A DNA stretch of 64,000 nucleotides, from the NCBI GenBank assembly GCA_964512225.1, contig CAZEKB010000003.1, forward strand, positions 62,001-126,000, read 5' to 3'. The notes beneath the pieces are model-generated. The model was given only the letters and a program-made list of their open reading frames with translations. It was not told where the DNA came from and searched no databases. How positions within the stretch are numbered: the first letter of the stretch is position 1; each line of letters begins with the position of its first letter. The translations under genes and the position numbers were made by a program. The stretch comes from CAZEKB01 sp964512225. GTDB lineage: Bacteria > Myxococcota_A > UBA796 > UBA9615. Positions 1 through 9,596 of the stretch are shown piece by piece.

Positions 1-634
1 TGCTGGAGACGAGGTAGACGGTGGCTCCGCCCGCGACGCGCACGTACGTGTCGTTGCTGCCGTAGGCCTTGCTCCCCACTTCGAAGGACGCGGACCTGCC
101 CGCGCCGTCCTTGAGCGTGAGCGTGCCGTTGGACTCCGTGAGCCCCATCTGCTCGAGCGCGTCGGCGTCGAGATCGTCGAAGCGACGGAGAGCCTCCAGC
201 GGCGTGAGCGACGTCACCAGCTTGCGAGCCTGCTCGTTGCCCGGGAAGGACTTGAACACGGGCTCGCCGTACTCGTCCTTCGGCTCGGGGGTCGGCTCCT
301 CTTCGGCGGCCGCGTCGCCCGCGGAGTCGTCGTCGCCCGCGGAGTCGTCGTCGCCCGCGGAGTCGTCGTCGCCCTGCGGAGGCAGCGCGGGGCCCTCGAT
401 CTTCTCCTTGCGGCCGGCCACGACCCAGGTCTCGAGGTCGTCGCCCTCGCCCGTGATCTCGATCGACGCCGCGTTGCGCTCACCGTCCCATTCGAGGGAC
501 GCGAGGCCTCCGGAAGGCTCGAACACGACGACGCTGGACTTCTCCTCGGGCTCCTCGCCCTTCCAGGTGCCGTACGCGACGGCGAGGGTGAGGACCAGCA
601 GGATCCCGTAGACGATGTGGTCGGAAGACTTCAC
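1..634 (-). CDS. DUF4340 domain protein, 3' end outside window
   Basis: A membrane-anchored protein of a Gld-type ABC system. The visible part is about 211 residues. It starts with a GTG at 634 that overlaps the stop of the upstream GldG-like gene as GTGA. One transmembrane segment lies at about residues 6-20. An Asp-rich linker with three GDDDSA units at about residues 87-104 follows a short beta-rich stretch. The next part, with conserved LTSLTPLEALRRFDDLDADAL and TLKDGAGRSASFEVG-like strands, resembles DUF4340. In known genomes DUF4340 genes sit next to gldG-like genes, which matches this position as the last visible gene of the operon. Its molecular role is not established. The C-terminus is cut by the window start. 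The family call is moderately sure and comes from fold-like sequence and context. Confidence 0.75.
   Translation of the reverse strand, partial: MKSSDHIVYGILLVLTLAVAYGTWKGEEPEEKSSVVVFEPSGGLASLEWDGERNAASIEITGEGDDLETWVVAGRKEKIEGPALPPQGDDDSAGDDDSAGDDDSAGDAAAEEEPTPEPKDEYGEPVFKSFPGNEQARKLVTSLTPLEALRRFDDLDADALEQMGLTESNGTLTLKDGAGRSASFEVGSKAYGSNDTYVRVAGGATVYLVSS
321..374. repeat. Three perfect 18-bp tandem repeats encoding GDDDSA
   Basis: The plus-strand unit gcggagtcgtcgtcgccc occurs three times without a mismatch at 321-338, 339-356 and 357-374. On the coding (minus) strand it gives GDDDSA in the linker of the DUF4340 protein. The identical 18-mer occurs again inside the sppA-like gene at 56724-56741. 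Confidence 0.95.
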
Positions 635-2442
635 GACTGCACCCCCTTCCGGCGTCGCCGCGTGACCCCGAACCCGAGGCCCACGAGCAGCAGCGGCACG
701 CCCAGCGTGGTCCCGAAGAACCAGGCCTTGTCTTCATCCCGCGTGTGCAGGATCGGCACGTCTTCGACTTCGGCCACCTCGCCCGCCAGCTGCACTTCGC
801 CCTCGAGCCAGCGGAGCGCGTCGGACAGCCACTGCGAGTTCCCCATGCTCCCGCCCAGGAGCATGTCGGTGATGACGTCCGCGTCCGCCCCCACGATGGC
901 GCGGCCGCCCGTCTCGGCGCCCTCGGGCACGGGCAGCTCGACCGCGGCGATCAGCTTGCGGACCTTCTTGTCCTCGCCCGCGTCCTTGTCGAAGGTGAGG
1001 TTGTCGTTGCCGTCGGCCCAGGTGCCGGACATCGACCGCACCGTGAACTTCACGTCCGGCGGGTCGCTCAGGCCCTCTCGCTTGTCGATCGAGCCCGTGG
1101 TCCCGAACAGGACCGCGAGTCGCGAGCTGCGCTTGGCGAGGTTGGTGGTCGAGTCGTGGGTCGTGAACCGGTTGGTGTAGACGAACGCGCGGTCGGACAG
1201 CCCGCCGCTGACGCGCACGTACTTGGTCTCGTGGGCCAACGGCGTGAGGTCGAGCACCACCCCCAGGGTCTCGAGCAGGGGCTCCAGCTCCGGGTCCTGC
1301 TCGAACTCCGGATCGGCCAGCAGCATCATCGAGCCGCCCCCCTGCAGGTAGCGCACGAGCGCCGCCTGCTCGGACTCGAGCATCGGGTGCCGGGGGCCGA
1401 TGACGAACACGACGGTCGCGTCTTCGGGGACTTCGTTCGCGAGTCCCTCGGACGGGCCGAGCTTCTTCACCTTGAAGTTGAGCCGCTTGAGCCCCTCCTT
1501 GAGGGCCTTGAGGCCCGACGGATCGCCCACCTTCGGGCTCGTCGTGCGCTCGCCGTGGCCCGTCACCACGTAGGCGACGCGCTGGTCCCGGGTGGCCTTG
1601 CTGAACTTCTCCTGGAAGTCGCCGTCGAGCTTCTTGAGCTTGCGGCGGGCCTTGTCGGGGTCCACGTCGAGGGCGAGGGACTCGTGGTTGTCCCCGCGGG
1701 TGATGACGACCGTCCCGTTCTTGCGAGCGCGCAGCTCCTTGGCCCGCGCCGGGTGCATGTCCCGATCGAGGCGCTCGAGCGTGACCTGGTCACCCGCCTC
1801 GGCGAGCGTCTTGAAGTAGGGCTCGACCTGCTCCGCGACGTCGTTCCCGGGGGGGAAGAAGAGCGTGATGGTCGTGGGCTCGGCGACGTTTCGGACCATC
1901 TCGACCGTGTTGCTGGACGGCTCGAGCGTCTTGAGGGAGCGAAGGTCGATGCGATCGTCCTTCTCGGCGGCCACGTAATTGAGGGCGAACAGCCAGCTCG
2001 TGGCGAGCGCCAGGGCCAGCCCCGCCCGTCCGGAGTCGAGCAGCCGCCGGGTCTCCAGGCGATCCGCCCCGACCATCGACCGGAGGCTCATCTCCATGAA
2101 GAGGGCCGCCGACGTGCCCGCGAGGAAGAGGATGGGCCACAGGACCCGGACCGCGACGACGGCGTCCTCCGACGGGTCGTCTGCCATGGCCGTCCAGCCG
2201 TACAGCAGCAGGCCGAGCAGGGCGACGTCGTACGAGCCGACGAGCCGCAGAAGGACCTTCTTGACGTCGCCCGTCGCGCTCATCCACGCCTTGGCGCGGA
2301 GGCCGACGGCGACCAGGAGGATGAGGGCGGCGGCGCCGGTGACGGGCGTTCGCAGGGCGTGGCCCGGGCCGAACATCCGCTCGCCGAGCACGAAGAGCAC
2401 GAGCCCCGCCACGAAGGACAGGGGAGCGAGGGCCGAATGCAT
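631..2442 (-). CDS. GldG-family ABC transporter auxiliary protein
   Basis: A 603-residue membrane protein of the Gld/ABC-2 type. The ATG at 2442 is chosen because it overlaps the permease stop as ATGA; the longer open frame upstream is the permease read out of frame. Four or five hydrophobic segments fill residues 8-165. A soluble extracytoplasmic domain of the GldG type follows, with a conserved YVVTGHGE stretch near residue 300 and a VVFVIGPRHPM strand. One last transmembrane helix lies about 25 residues from the end, followed by a basic tail. In Bacteroidota GldG works with GldA and GldF in gliding and secretion; in other phyla the substrate is unknown. The order ATPase, permease, GldG, DUF4340 is a familiar arrangement. 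Confidence 0.85.
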   Translation of the reverse strand: MHSALAPLSFVAGLVLFVLGERMFGPGHALRTPVTGAAALILLVAVGLRAKAWMSATGDVKKVLLRLVGSYDVALLGLLLYGWTAMADDPSEDAVVAVRVLWPILFLAGTSAALFMEMSLRSMVGADRLETRRLLDSGRAGLALALATSWLFALNYVAAEKDDRIDLRSLKTLEPSSNTVEMVRNVAEPTTITLFFPPGNDVAEQVEPYFKTLAEAGDQVTLERLDRDMHPARAKELRARKNGTVVITRGDNHESLALDVDPDKARRKLKKLDGDFQEKFSKATRDQRVAYVVTGHGERTTSPKVGDPSGLKALKEGLKRLNFKVKKLGPSEGLANEVPEDATVVFVIGPRHPMLESEQAALVRYLQGGGSMMLLADPEFEQDPELEPLLETLGVVLDLTPLAHETKYVRVSGGLSDRAFVYTNRFTTHDSTTNLAKRSSRLAVLFGTTGSIDKREGLSDPPDVKFTVRSMSGTWADGNDNLTFDKDAGEDKKVRKLIAAVELPVPEGAETGGRAIVGADADVITDMLLGGSMGNSQWLSDALRWLEGEVQLAGEVAEVEDVPILHTRDEDKAWFFGTTLGVPLLLVGLGFGVTRRRRKGVQS

Positions 2443-3170
2443 CAGCGCCACCTCCGGGCGCCCAGGACCTGGCGGGTCGCGAGCAGGAAGAAGAAGGTGA
2501 TGGAGAGGAAGAAGACGATGTCCCGCGTGTGGATCGCCCCCTTGCTGAACGACGACAGGAAGTGCTTGTCGTACATGGAGAGGTAGGCGAAGACCTCGTC
2601 GAAGGGGCCGTCCACCTTCTTGGCCACCCAGTTCAGGAAGGTGAAGCCGATCCCGATGGCGGCGCCGGAGACGGCGGCGAGCACCTGGTGCTTGGTGAGG
2701 GCGGACGTGAGCAGCCCGATCGCCACCGCCGCGAACCCCGTCAGGACGAGGCCGAGGTAGCCCGCCGCCACGTGGCCGAGGTGGACGGAGCCGTTGGCGA
2801 AGATCATCGCGGGCATGTACGCCGTCAGCGCGATGAAGATCAGGACGACCCAGACCCCCGCGAGCCACTTCCCGAGCACGATCTGCCAGTCGTTCACGGG
2901 GGCCGTGAAGAGGAGGACGATCGTGCCGTCGTGCTGCTCCTCGGCGAGCAACCGCATCGTCAGGAGGACGCCCGCGGCGAACGTCACGCCGTGGCTGTTC
3001 AAGAAGAAGGTGCCGAGCACCTGGCTCGACAGCTGCTCCCGGCCGCCGAGGGCGATGCCCTGGAAGATCAGGCCGTCGACGAGCAGCAGCACCGCGATGA
3101 TCGCGTAGCCCGTGAGGCCTCGGAAGTAGGACGCGAAGTCGCGCTTCGCGATGAGGAAGACCGCGTTCAC
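2442..3170 (-). CDS. ABC-2 type permease, GldF-like
   Basis: A 242-residue integral membrane subunit starting with GTG at 3170, which overlaps the ATPase stop as GTGA. Six hydrophobic segments are visible: about residues 20-40, 60-75, 100-125, 135-155, 165-180 and 215-235. A conserved cytoplasmic stretch EEQHDGTIVLLFTAPV (about residues 77-92) is typical of the ABC-2 permeases that pair with GldG, where the motif marks the first coupling loop. It should form the channel with the ATPase encoded just upstream, and the GldG and DUF4340 proteins should act as extracytoplasmic partners. The transported substrate cannot be read from the sequence. Confidence 0.88.
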   Translation of the reverse strand: MNAVFLIAKRDFASYFRGLTGYAIIAVLLLVDGLIFQGIALGGREQLSSQVLGTFFLNSHGVTFAAGVLLTMRLLAEEQHDGTIVLLFTAPVNDWQIVLGKWLAGVWVVLIFIALTAYMPAMIFANGSVHLGHVAAGYLGLVLTGFAAVAIGLLTSALTKHQVLAAVSGAAIGIGFTFLNWVAKKVDGPFDEVFAYLSMYDKHFLSSFSKGAIHTRDIVFFLSITFFFLLATRQVLGARRWR

Positions 3171-4102
3171 GCCGCACCTCCCGAGCCGATGACGGCCAGG
3201 AAGGCGTCTTCGAGCTCACCGACCGCCTCGCCGAGCCGACGGAGGCCGAACCCGGCGCCGATCACGGCTTCGGCCACGGCCTCGGGGTCGTCGTCGGCGA
3301 GGCGCAGGCGGAAGGTGTGGACGTCCCCCTCGGAGGCCGAGAGCACCGCCGACTCGACCGCGGCGAGGTCCTCGAATAGACCGCTCGCGGCCGCCACGTC
3401 GCCGCGGACGGTGACCTCGAGGTCGAAGCCCCCTCCGGCGCGCTCGAGCAGCTCCTCCTCGGTGCCCTTCACTACGAGCTCGCCCTCGCGCAGGACGAGG
3501 AGCTGGTCGCAGGTCTCTTCGACCTCCGGGAGGATGTGGGAGGAGATGAGGACGGTGCGGTCGCCCCCGAGGTCCCGCACCAGCCCCCGCATCTCGCGGA
3601 TCTGCTGGGGGTCGAGCCCGCCGATCGGCTCGTCGAGGATCACGAGCGCCGGGTCGTGGATGATGGCCTGGGCGATGCCGAGGCGCTTGCGGAAGCCCAG
3701 CGAGAGCGTCCCGATCACCTGGTCTTCCTTGCCCACGAGGGCGGTCTTCGCGAGCACCGTCGGGAGGCGCCGGGCGAGCTCCGCGGAGGAGAGCCCCCGG
3801 AGCTTGGCGAGGTAGGTGAGGAAGCCCGAGACCGTCATCTCGTCGTACAGCGCGGGCCGCTCGGGGAGAAACCCGATCCGCGCCCGGAGCGCTTCGGGGT
3901 CCGCGACGGTGTCCACGCCGTCGATGCGGACCGAGCCGGAGGTGGGGAGGAGAAACCCGGCGAGGATCTTGAGCGCGGTGGACTTCCCGGCTCCATTGAG
4001 CCCGAGGAAGCCGACGACCTGCCCCTTCTCGATGGAGAAGCTCAGGTCGGAGATCGCGCGCGTCTCGCCGTAGTACTTCGTGAGACCGCTTACTTCGATC
4101 AT
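3167..4102 (-). CDS. ABC transporter ATP-binding protein, GldA-like
   Basis: The 311-residue nucleotide-binding subunit of the ABC-2 exporter. The ATG at 4102 is chosen because MIEVSGLTKYYGE is the usual N-terminus; the longer frame adds a basic, non-conserved leader. Walker A GLNGAGKS is at 34-41, the signature LSLGFRKR at 133-140 and Walker B LVILDEP at 153-159. About 80 residues after the ATPase core form the C-terminal domain common in this family. It is the first gene of the four-gene operon and lies about 50 bases downstream of the promoter at 4161-4189. The family is known to power ABC-2 export; the substrate is unknown. Confidence 0.92.
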   Translation of the reverse strand: MIEVSGLTKYYGETRAISDLSFSIEKGQVVGFLGLNGAGKSTALKILAGFLLPTSGSVRIDGVDTVADPEALRARIGFLPERPALYDEMTVSGFLTYLAKLRGLSSAELARRLPTVLAKTALVGKEDQVIGTLSLGFRKRLGIAQAIIHDPALVILDEPIGGLDPQQIREMRGLVRDLGGDRTVLISSHILPEVEETCDQLLVLREGELVVKGTEEELLERAGGGFDLEVTVRGDVAAASGLFEDLAAVESAVLSASEGDVHTFRLRLADDDPEAVAEAVIGAGFGLRRLGEAVGELEDAFLAVIGSGGAA

Positions 4103-4160
4103 GGGTGGCAGTCGTTCCTGGTTGGTGCCCGCGCCCGCGACGGGGGCGCGACGGCGGCGG

Positions 4161-4189
4161 AGTATAAGGCGCGCACGAGACGGGATCAA
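4161..4189 (-). promoter_or_regulatory. Sigma70-type promoter of the Gld-type operon
   Basis: On the minus strand TTGATC (4189-4184) and TATACT (4166-4161) are separated by exactly 17 bases. They match the -35 and -10 consensus at 4/6 and 5/6 positions. The site lies about 60 bases upstream of the ATPase ATG, in the divergent gap with surE. Confidence 0.6.
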
Positions 4190-4254
4190 AGGGGCCGCGA
4201 CGTGCCCGCCGGGGGACCCCCGAGGTCGCCGCCGGCTGATACTCTCCGGCCGCC

Positions 4255-5019
4255 GTGCAGGACCCCGACCGCCCCCTCATCCTCGTCACCAACGACGACG
4301 GCATCCACGCCCCCGGGATGGCGGCCCTCGAGGCGGCCATGGCGCGCATCGGGGACACGTACACCGTGGCCCCCGAGAGCCCCCAGTCGGCCCAGTCCCA
4401 CTCCCTGACCCTGCACAAGCCCCTGCGCCTCAAGGCCCGGGGCGATCGCCGTTGGGCGGCGTCCGGGACCCCCACCGACTGCGTATTCCTGGCCGTCAAC
4501 CACCTGCTGCCCCGCGCCCCGGACCTGGTGGTGTCCGGCATCAACCACGGAGCGAACATCGGCAGCGACGTCACCTACTCGGGCACGGTCGCGGCGGCCC
4601 TCGAGGCCGCGCTCATGGGGCTGCAGGGCATCGCGTTCTCCCACCTGAACCACCGCGCCCCGGACTTCACGGAGGGCGCCGCCTTCGCCGAGAAGCTCGC
4701 CCGCGAGGTGCTCGCCCGGGGCCTGCCGGACGGGGTCCACCTCAACGTCAACTTCCCGTCGGTGCCGGCGGGCGAGGCCAAGGGCGTCGTGGTGACGGAG
4801 CTGGGGCGGCGCTTCTACGACAACAAGATCATCGTCAAGCACGACCCCCGCGGCACGCCCTACTACTGGATCGGCGGGGACGGCTTCCACCACGACGACA
4901 TCCCCGGATCGGACTGCAACGCCGTCGTCGACGGGTGGATCTCCGTGTGCGCGCTCACCTGCCGGCCCCAGGCCGCGGGCGGCTCCGAGATGCTGCGCAG
5001 CTGGGGCATCGAAGCGTGA
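4255..5019 (+). CDS. surE: 5'/3'-nucleotidase SurE
   Basis: SurE is a metal-dependent phosphatase that removes phosphate from nucleoside monophosphates and short polyphosphates in the cytoplasm. The 254-residue protein has the usual family length. The metal-binding NDDG is at residues 13-16. The SGINHGANIGSDVTYSGT block near residues 94-111 supplies further metal and substrate ligands, and VHLNVNFPS follows near 160. The start is a GTG at 4255 without a clear ribosome site; a GATACT element 12 bases upstream suggests a very short leader. It overlaps pcm by GTGA. The surE-pcm pairing is known in many proteobacteria as a stationary-phase repair pair. Confidence 0.95.
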   Translation: MQDPDRPLILVTNDDGIHAPGMAALEAAMARIGDTYTVAPESPQSAQSHSLTLHKPLRLKARGDRRWAASGTPTDCVFLAVNHLLPRAPDLVVSGINHGANIGSDVTYSGTVAAALEAALMGLQGIAFSHLNHRAPDFTEGAAFAEKLAREVLARGLPDGVHLNVNFPSVPAGEAKGVVVTELGRRFYDNKIIVKHDPRGTPYYWIGGDGFHHDDIPGSDCNAVVDGWISVCALTCRPQAAGGSEMLRSWGIEA

Positions 5020-5663
5020 GTCGGTTCGCCGTGCAGCGTCGCCGGATGGTGGACCGCCAGCTGGGGGACATCGAGGACGCGCGCGTGCGCGAGGCGATGG
5101 CCGAGGTCCCCCGACACCTCTTCGTGGAGCCGGTCCTCCAGGGCCGCGCCTACGAGGACCGCCCGCTGCCGATCGGGCTGGCGCAGACCATCTCTCAGCC
5201 CTGGATCGTCGCCCGGATGACGCAGCTGCTCGGCCTCGCGGGGCCCGAGACCGTCCTCGAGATCGGCACGGGCAGCGGCTATCAGGCGGCCGTCCTCGCC
5301 CGGCTGTGCAAGCGGGTGTTCACGATCGAGCGCCACGGCGAGCTGGCCCAGGTCGCCCGCAAACGACTGTCGGAGCTCGGCGTGCACAACGTGACCGTGC
5401 TCGTCGCCGACGGCACCCTGGGGCGCAGCGAGTACGGCCCCTTCGACGGGATCCTCGTCACCGCGGGCGCGCCCTCGGTGCCCCGTCCGCTGGTCGAGCA
5501 GCTCGCGCCCGGGGGGCGCCTCGTGGTCCCGGTGGGCGACGCCGCGTCCCAGACCCTCGTCCGCATCACCGCCCCCGAAGAGGCGGGCGGCGAGCTCCTG
5601 GAAGAGCATTTCGAGTCCTGCCGATTCGTTCCACTTCTCGGGATGTTCGGATGGAAAACCTGA
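5016..5663 (+). CDS. pcm: Protein-L-isoaspartate O-methyltransferase
   Basis: This enzyme methylates isoaspartyl residues in damaged proteins with S-adenosylmethionine, which starts their conversion back to aspartate. The protein has 215 residues, the normal length. PIGLAQTISQP at 52-62 is the family substrate-binding signature. VLEIGTGSGYQ at 80-90 is SAM motif I, followed by FTIERHGEL (motif II) and DGILVTAGA. The GTG start at 5016 overlaps the surE stop as GTGA, and the longer open frame upstream is surE read out of frame. Translation is therefore probably coupled to surE. Confidence 0.96.
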   Translation: MSRFAVQRRRMVDRQLGDIEDARVREAMAEVPRHLFVEPVLQGRAYEDRPLPIGLAQTISQPWIVARMTQLLGLAGPETVLEIGTGSGYQAAVLARLCKRVFTIERHGELAQVARKRLSELGVHNVTVLVADGTLGRSEYGPFDGILVTAGAPSVPRPLVEQLAPGGRLVVPVGDAASQTLVRITAPEEAGGELLEEHFESCRFVPLLGMFGWKT

Positions 5664-5700
5664 TGTCCTGCTTCATGCCGCCGCCGGCCCGGAGACGACC

Positions 5701-6228
5701 ATGCCGTTGACCCTGATCAAGTCCCTGATTCGCGACGTCCCCGACTTCCCCAAGCCGGGGATCATGTTCAAGGACATCACCCCGGTCCTGCAGTCGCCCG
5801 CGGGGCTCGCCGCCGCGACGGGGATCTTCGTGGACCACTGGAGGGACGCCGGGATCGACAAGATCGTGGGCATCGAGAGCCGCGGATTCCTGCTCGGGGC
5901 CCCCGTGGCCGTGGGCCTGGGGATGGGCCTGTCGCTGGTGCGCAAGGCCGGAAAGCTGCCCTACGAGCGGATCTCCCGCAGCTACGACCTCGAGTACGGC
6001 AGCGCGACGCTCGAGGCCCACGTGGACGCGATCTCGTCCGGGGATCGCGTCGTGATCGTCGACGACCTGCTCGCCACCGGGGGCACCGCGCGGGCCACGG
6101 TCGAGCTCATCCGCGAGCTGGGCGGCGAGGTGGTCGAGGCCGCGTTCCTCGTGGAGCTCGGGTTCCTGCCCGGGCGCGAGATCCTCGACGGCATCGGCGT
6201 GCGGACGTTCGCGCCGATCCGCTACTGA
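5701..6228 (+). CDS. apt: Adenine phosphoribosyltransferase
   Basis: Apt makes AMP from adenine and PRPP in purine salvage. The 175-residue protein starts MPLTLIKSLIRDVPDFPKPG, the classic N-terminus, with the FKDITP motif near 23-28. The PRPP-binding loop VVIVDDLLATGGTA is at 117-130. It lies 37 bases after pcm and is probably in the same transcript, which would put a nucleotidase and a base-salvage enzyme together. Upstream of the next gene (thiolase, 6317) a TACACT element at 6282-6287 could mark a separate promoter. Confidence 0.97.
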   Translation: MPLTLIKSLIRDVPDFPKPGIMFKDITPVLQSPAGLAAATGIFVDHWRDAGIDKIVGIESRGFLLGAPVAVGLGMGLSLVRKAGKLPYERISRSYDLEYGSATLEAHVDAISSGDRVVIVDDLLATGGTARATVELIRELGGEVVEAAFLVELGFLPGREILDGIGVRTFAPIRY

Positions 6229-6316
6229 CGCCCCCGGTCCGGCACCCCCGGATCGGACCTCGCGTCGGCCGCAGATCCGTCTACACTCGCGCGCCCGTCC
6301 CACCTACGAGGATCAC

Positions 6317-7494
<1,178 letters not shown>

Positions 7495-7498
<4 letters not shown>

Positions 7499-8352
7499 GC
7501 GGAATCAAGACCCTCGGCGTCGTCGGCGCCGGGCAGATGGGCGGGGGCATCGCCCAGGTCGCGGCGCAGTCGGGGCTGAACGTCATCCTGTCGGACATCT
7601 CCGACGCCGCCGCCGAGGCGGGCAAGGCGAAGATCGCGAAGTTCCTGGGACGCGCCGTCGCCAAGGGCCGGGCCACGCAGGAGGACGCGGACGCCGCCCT
7701 CGGGCGCATCGCCACCGCGGGCTCGATGGCGGCGATGGGCGAGGTCGACTTCGTCGTCGAGGCGGCGACCGAGAACGTCGATCTCAAGCTGAAGATCTTC
7801 GCGGAGCTCGACTCGATCGTGCCCGCGGGCCGGATCCTCGCGACGAACACGTCGTCGATCTCGATCACGAAGATCGCGGCCGCCACGTCCCGCCCCGAGC
7901 TGGTCATCGGCATGCACTTCATGAACCCGGTGCCGATCATGAAGCTGGTCGAGGTCATCTCGGGGCTGCGCACCTCCGAGGAGACGCTCGCCACGACGCT
8001 GGCGCTCGCCGAGGGAATGGGCAAGACGTGCGTCGCGGCCAAGGACTTCCCCGGCTTCGCGGTCAACCGCATCCTCATGCCGATGATCAACGAGGCCTTC
8101 TACGCGCTGTACGAAGGCATCGCATCGGCCGAAGGCATCGACGCGGCCATGAAGCTCGGCACGAACCAGCCCATGGGGCCGCTCACGCTGGCGGACTTCA
8201 TCGGTCTCGACACCTGCCTGGCGATCATGGAGGTCCTCAACGACGGCCTCGGCGATACCAAGTACCGCCCGTGCCCGCTGCTGCGTCAGTACGTGGAGGC
8301 GGGGCTGCACGGCCGCAAGACCGGCCGCGGCGTCTACGACTACACCAAGTAG
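7495..8352 (+). CDS. 3-hydroxybutyryl-CoA dehydrogenase
   Basis: An NAD(P)-dependent 3-hydroxyacyl-CoA dehydrogenase of 285 residues, the short single-function form. The dinucleotide-binding GAGQMGGG starts at residue 11. The catalytic histidine lies in GMHFMNPVP, the NTSSISI loop comes before it, and GFAVNRI and NQPMGPLTLADFIGLD of the C-terminal dimer domain are present. The GTG start at 7495 overlaps the thiolase stop as GTGA. It should reduce the thiolase product or oxidise the hydratase product of the next gene. Cofactor preference cannot be read with confidence. Confidence 0.94.
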
Positions 8353-8368
8353 GGCAGGGGAGTTCGCC

Positions 8369-9178
8369 GTGAGCGACGTGGTCCTGATCGAGAGGCGCGG
8401 CGAGCACGCCGCGCTGGTCCTCATCAACCGCCCGAAGGCGCTGAATGCGCTCAACCCGGCCGTGATCGACGCGCTGGGCGCCGCCCTGGAGCAGCTCCGG
8501 GCCGACGGCGTGCGGCATATCGTCCTGTCCGGTGCGGGCCCGAAGTCGTTCGTGGCGGGCGCCGACATCGCCGTCATGCAGTCGCTGACGCCCGAGGAGG
8601 CCACGACGTTCGCCAAGCGCGGCCAGCGCGTGCTCGACGGGTTCGCGGCCTTCCCCGGGGTGACGATCGCCGCGGTGAACGGCTTCGCGCTCGGCGGCGG
8701 CATGGAGCTGGCGATGTCCTGCGACCTGATCCTCGCGGACGAGAGGGCGAAGTTCGGCCAGCCCGAGGTGAACCTGGGGGTCATCCCGGGGTTCGGGGGC
8801 ACCCAGCGGCTGGTGCGCTTGGTGGGGCTGCAGCGCGCGCGGGAGCTGGTGCTCACGGGCCGCATGATCGGCGCCGAGGAGGCCGCGCGGATCGGCGTGG
8901 CGCTCGAGGTGGTGCCCCGCCCCGATGCGCCCGAGGGCGAGCGGCCACCGAGCGTGGTCGTGGACCGCGCCTTCGAGATCGTGGCCGCGGTCGCGTCGAA
9001 GGGCCCGAAGGCCATCGACTACGCCAAGCAGGCCCTCCAGACGGCCCCGGACGGGACCCTGCGCGAGGGCCTGGACGCCGAGGCCGCCCTGTTCGGCAAG
9101 TGCTTCGCCACGTCCGACCAGACCGAGGGCATGACGGCCTTCCTCGAGAAGCGGCCCGCCGCGTTCACCGGGGCCTGA
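8369..9178 (+). CDS. Enoyl-CoA hydratase/isomerase
   Basis: A 269-residue crotonase-fold protein that interconverts crotonyl-CoA and 3-hydroxybutyryl-CoA. The oxyanion-hole strand GAGPKSFVAGADI is near residues 50-62. NGFALGGGMELAMSCD carries the first catalytic Glu, and FGQPEVNLGVIPGFGGTQR carries the second. An insertion rich in Pro, Glu and Arg (PDAPEGERPPS) sits where the usual VVP-V-A linker lies, so the protein is slightly longer than the typical 258-262. It starts with GTG 17 bases after the dehydrogenase and completes the three-step acyl-CoA module. Confidence 0.93.
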   Translation: MSDVVLIERRGEHAALVLINRPKALNALNPAVIDALGAALEQLRADGVRHIVLSGAGPKSFVAGADIAVMQSLTPEEATTFAKRGQRVLDGFAAFPGVTIAAVNGFALGGGMELAMSCDLILADERAKFGQPEVNLGVIPGFGGTQRLVRLVGLQRARELVLTGRMIGAEEAARIGVALEVVPRPDAPEGERPPSVVVDRAFEIVAAVASKGPKAIDYAKQALQTAPDGTLREGLDAEAALFGKCFATSDQTEGMTAFLEKRPAAFTGA

Positions 9179-9179
9179 C

Positions 9180-9593
9180 GTGGGCTCCCGCTACCGCGTG
9201 GTCGTCGCGAAGCCGGGCCTCGACGGTCACGATCGGGGGGCCAAGGTGGTCGCCCGCGCGCTGCGCGACGCCGGGTTCGAGGTGATCTACACCGGGCTGC
9301 ACCAGACGCCCGCCGCCGTCGCCGCCACCGCCATGCAGGAGGACGTGGACGCCGTCGGGCTGTCCATCCTGTCGGGCGCCCACAACGTCCTGTTCCCGGC
9401 GGTGAGGTCGGCCCTGGACGAAGCGGGGTTGCAGGACGTATTGCTCTTCGGGGGCGGGATCATCCCGGAGGCGGACGCCGACGCGCTCACGAGCGGGCCG
9501 GCGTCGAAGATCTTCGGGCCCGGGACCTCGACGGAGGCGATCGCGGCGTGGCTCCGCGAGGCGCTCGACGCGCGAGGGCCCCGAGAGGACTGA
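9180..9593 (+). CDS. Cobalamin-binding small subunit of an acyl-CoA mutase
   Basis: A 137-residue stand-alone B12-binding domain of the methylmalonyl-CoA or isobutyryl-CoA mutase type. The cobalamin lower-ligand motif DGHDRG (DxHxxG) is at residues 15-20, SILSGAH is near 62-68 and the GGG loop is near 90. Known two-part mutases need a large TIM-barrel subunit, which is not in this window. The location directly after the acyl-CoA genes, one base past the hydratase stop, suggests a role in branched or C3-C4 acyl-CoA metabolism. Which mutase it serves cannot be decided here. Confidence 0.9.
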   Translation: MGSRYRVVVAKPGLDGHDRGAKVVARALRDAGFEVIYTGLHQTPAAVAATAMQEDVDAVGLSILSGAHNVLFPAVRSALDEAGLQDVLLFGGGIIPEADADALTSGPASKIFGPGTSTEAIAAWLREALDARGPRED

Positions 9594-9596
9594 GCG

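Noticed and set aside
321..374. Short tandem repeats as a possible CRISPR array
   Set aside because: The units are 18 bases, contiguous and in coding frame with no spacers; no cas genes are present.
745..2586. Long plus-strand open frame (over 600 codons) opposite the GldG-like gene
   Set aside because: Its translation is Arg/Glu/His/Leu/Gly/Val-rich with no domain, and the minus strand carries a recognisable protein in good frame. It is an antisense shadow typical of very GC-rich DNA.
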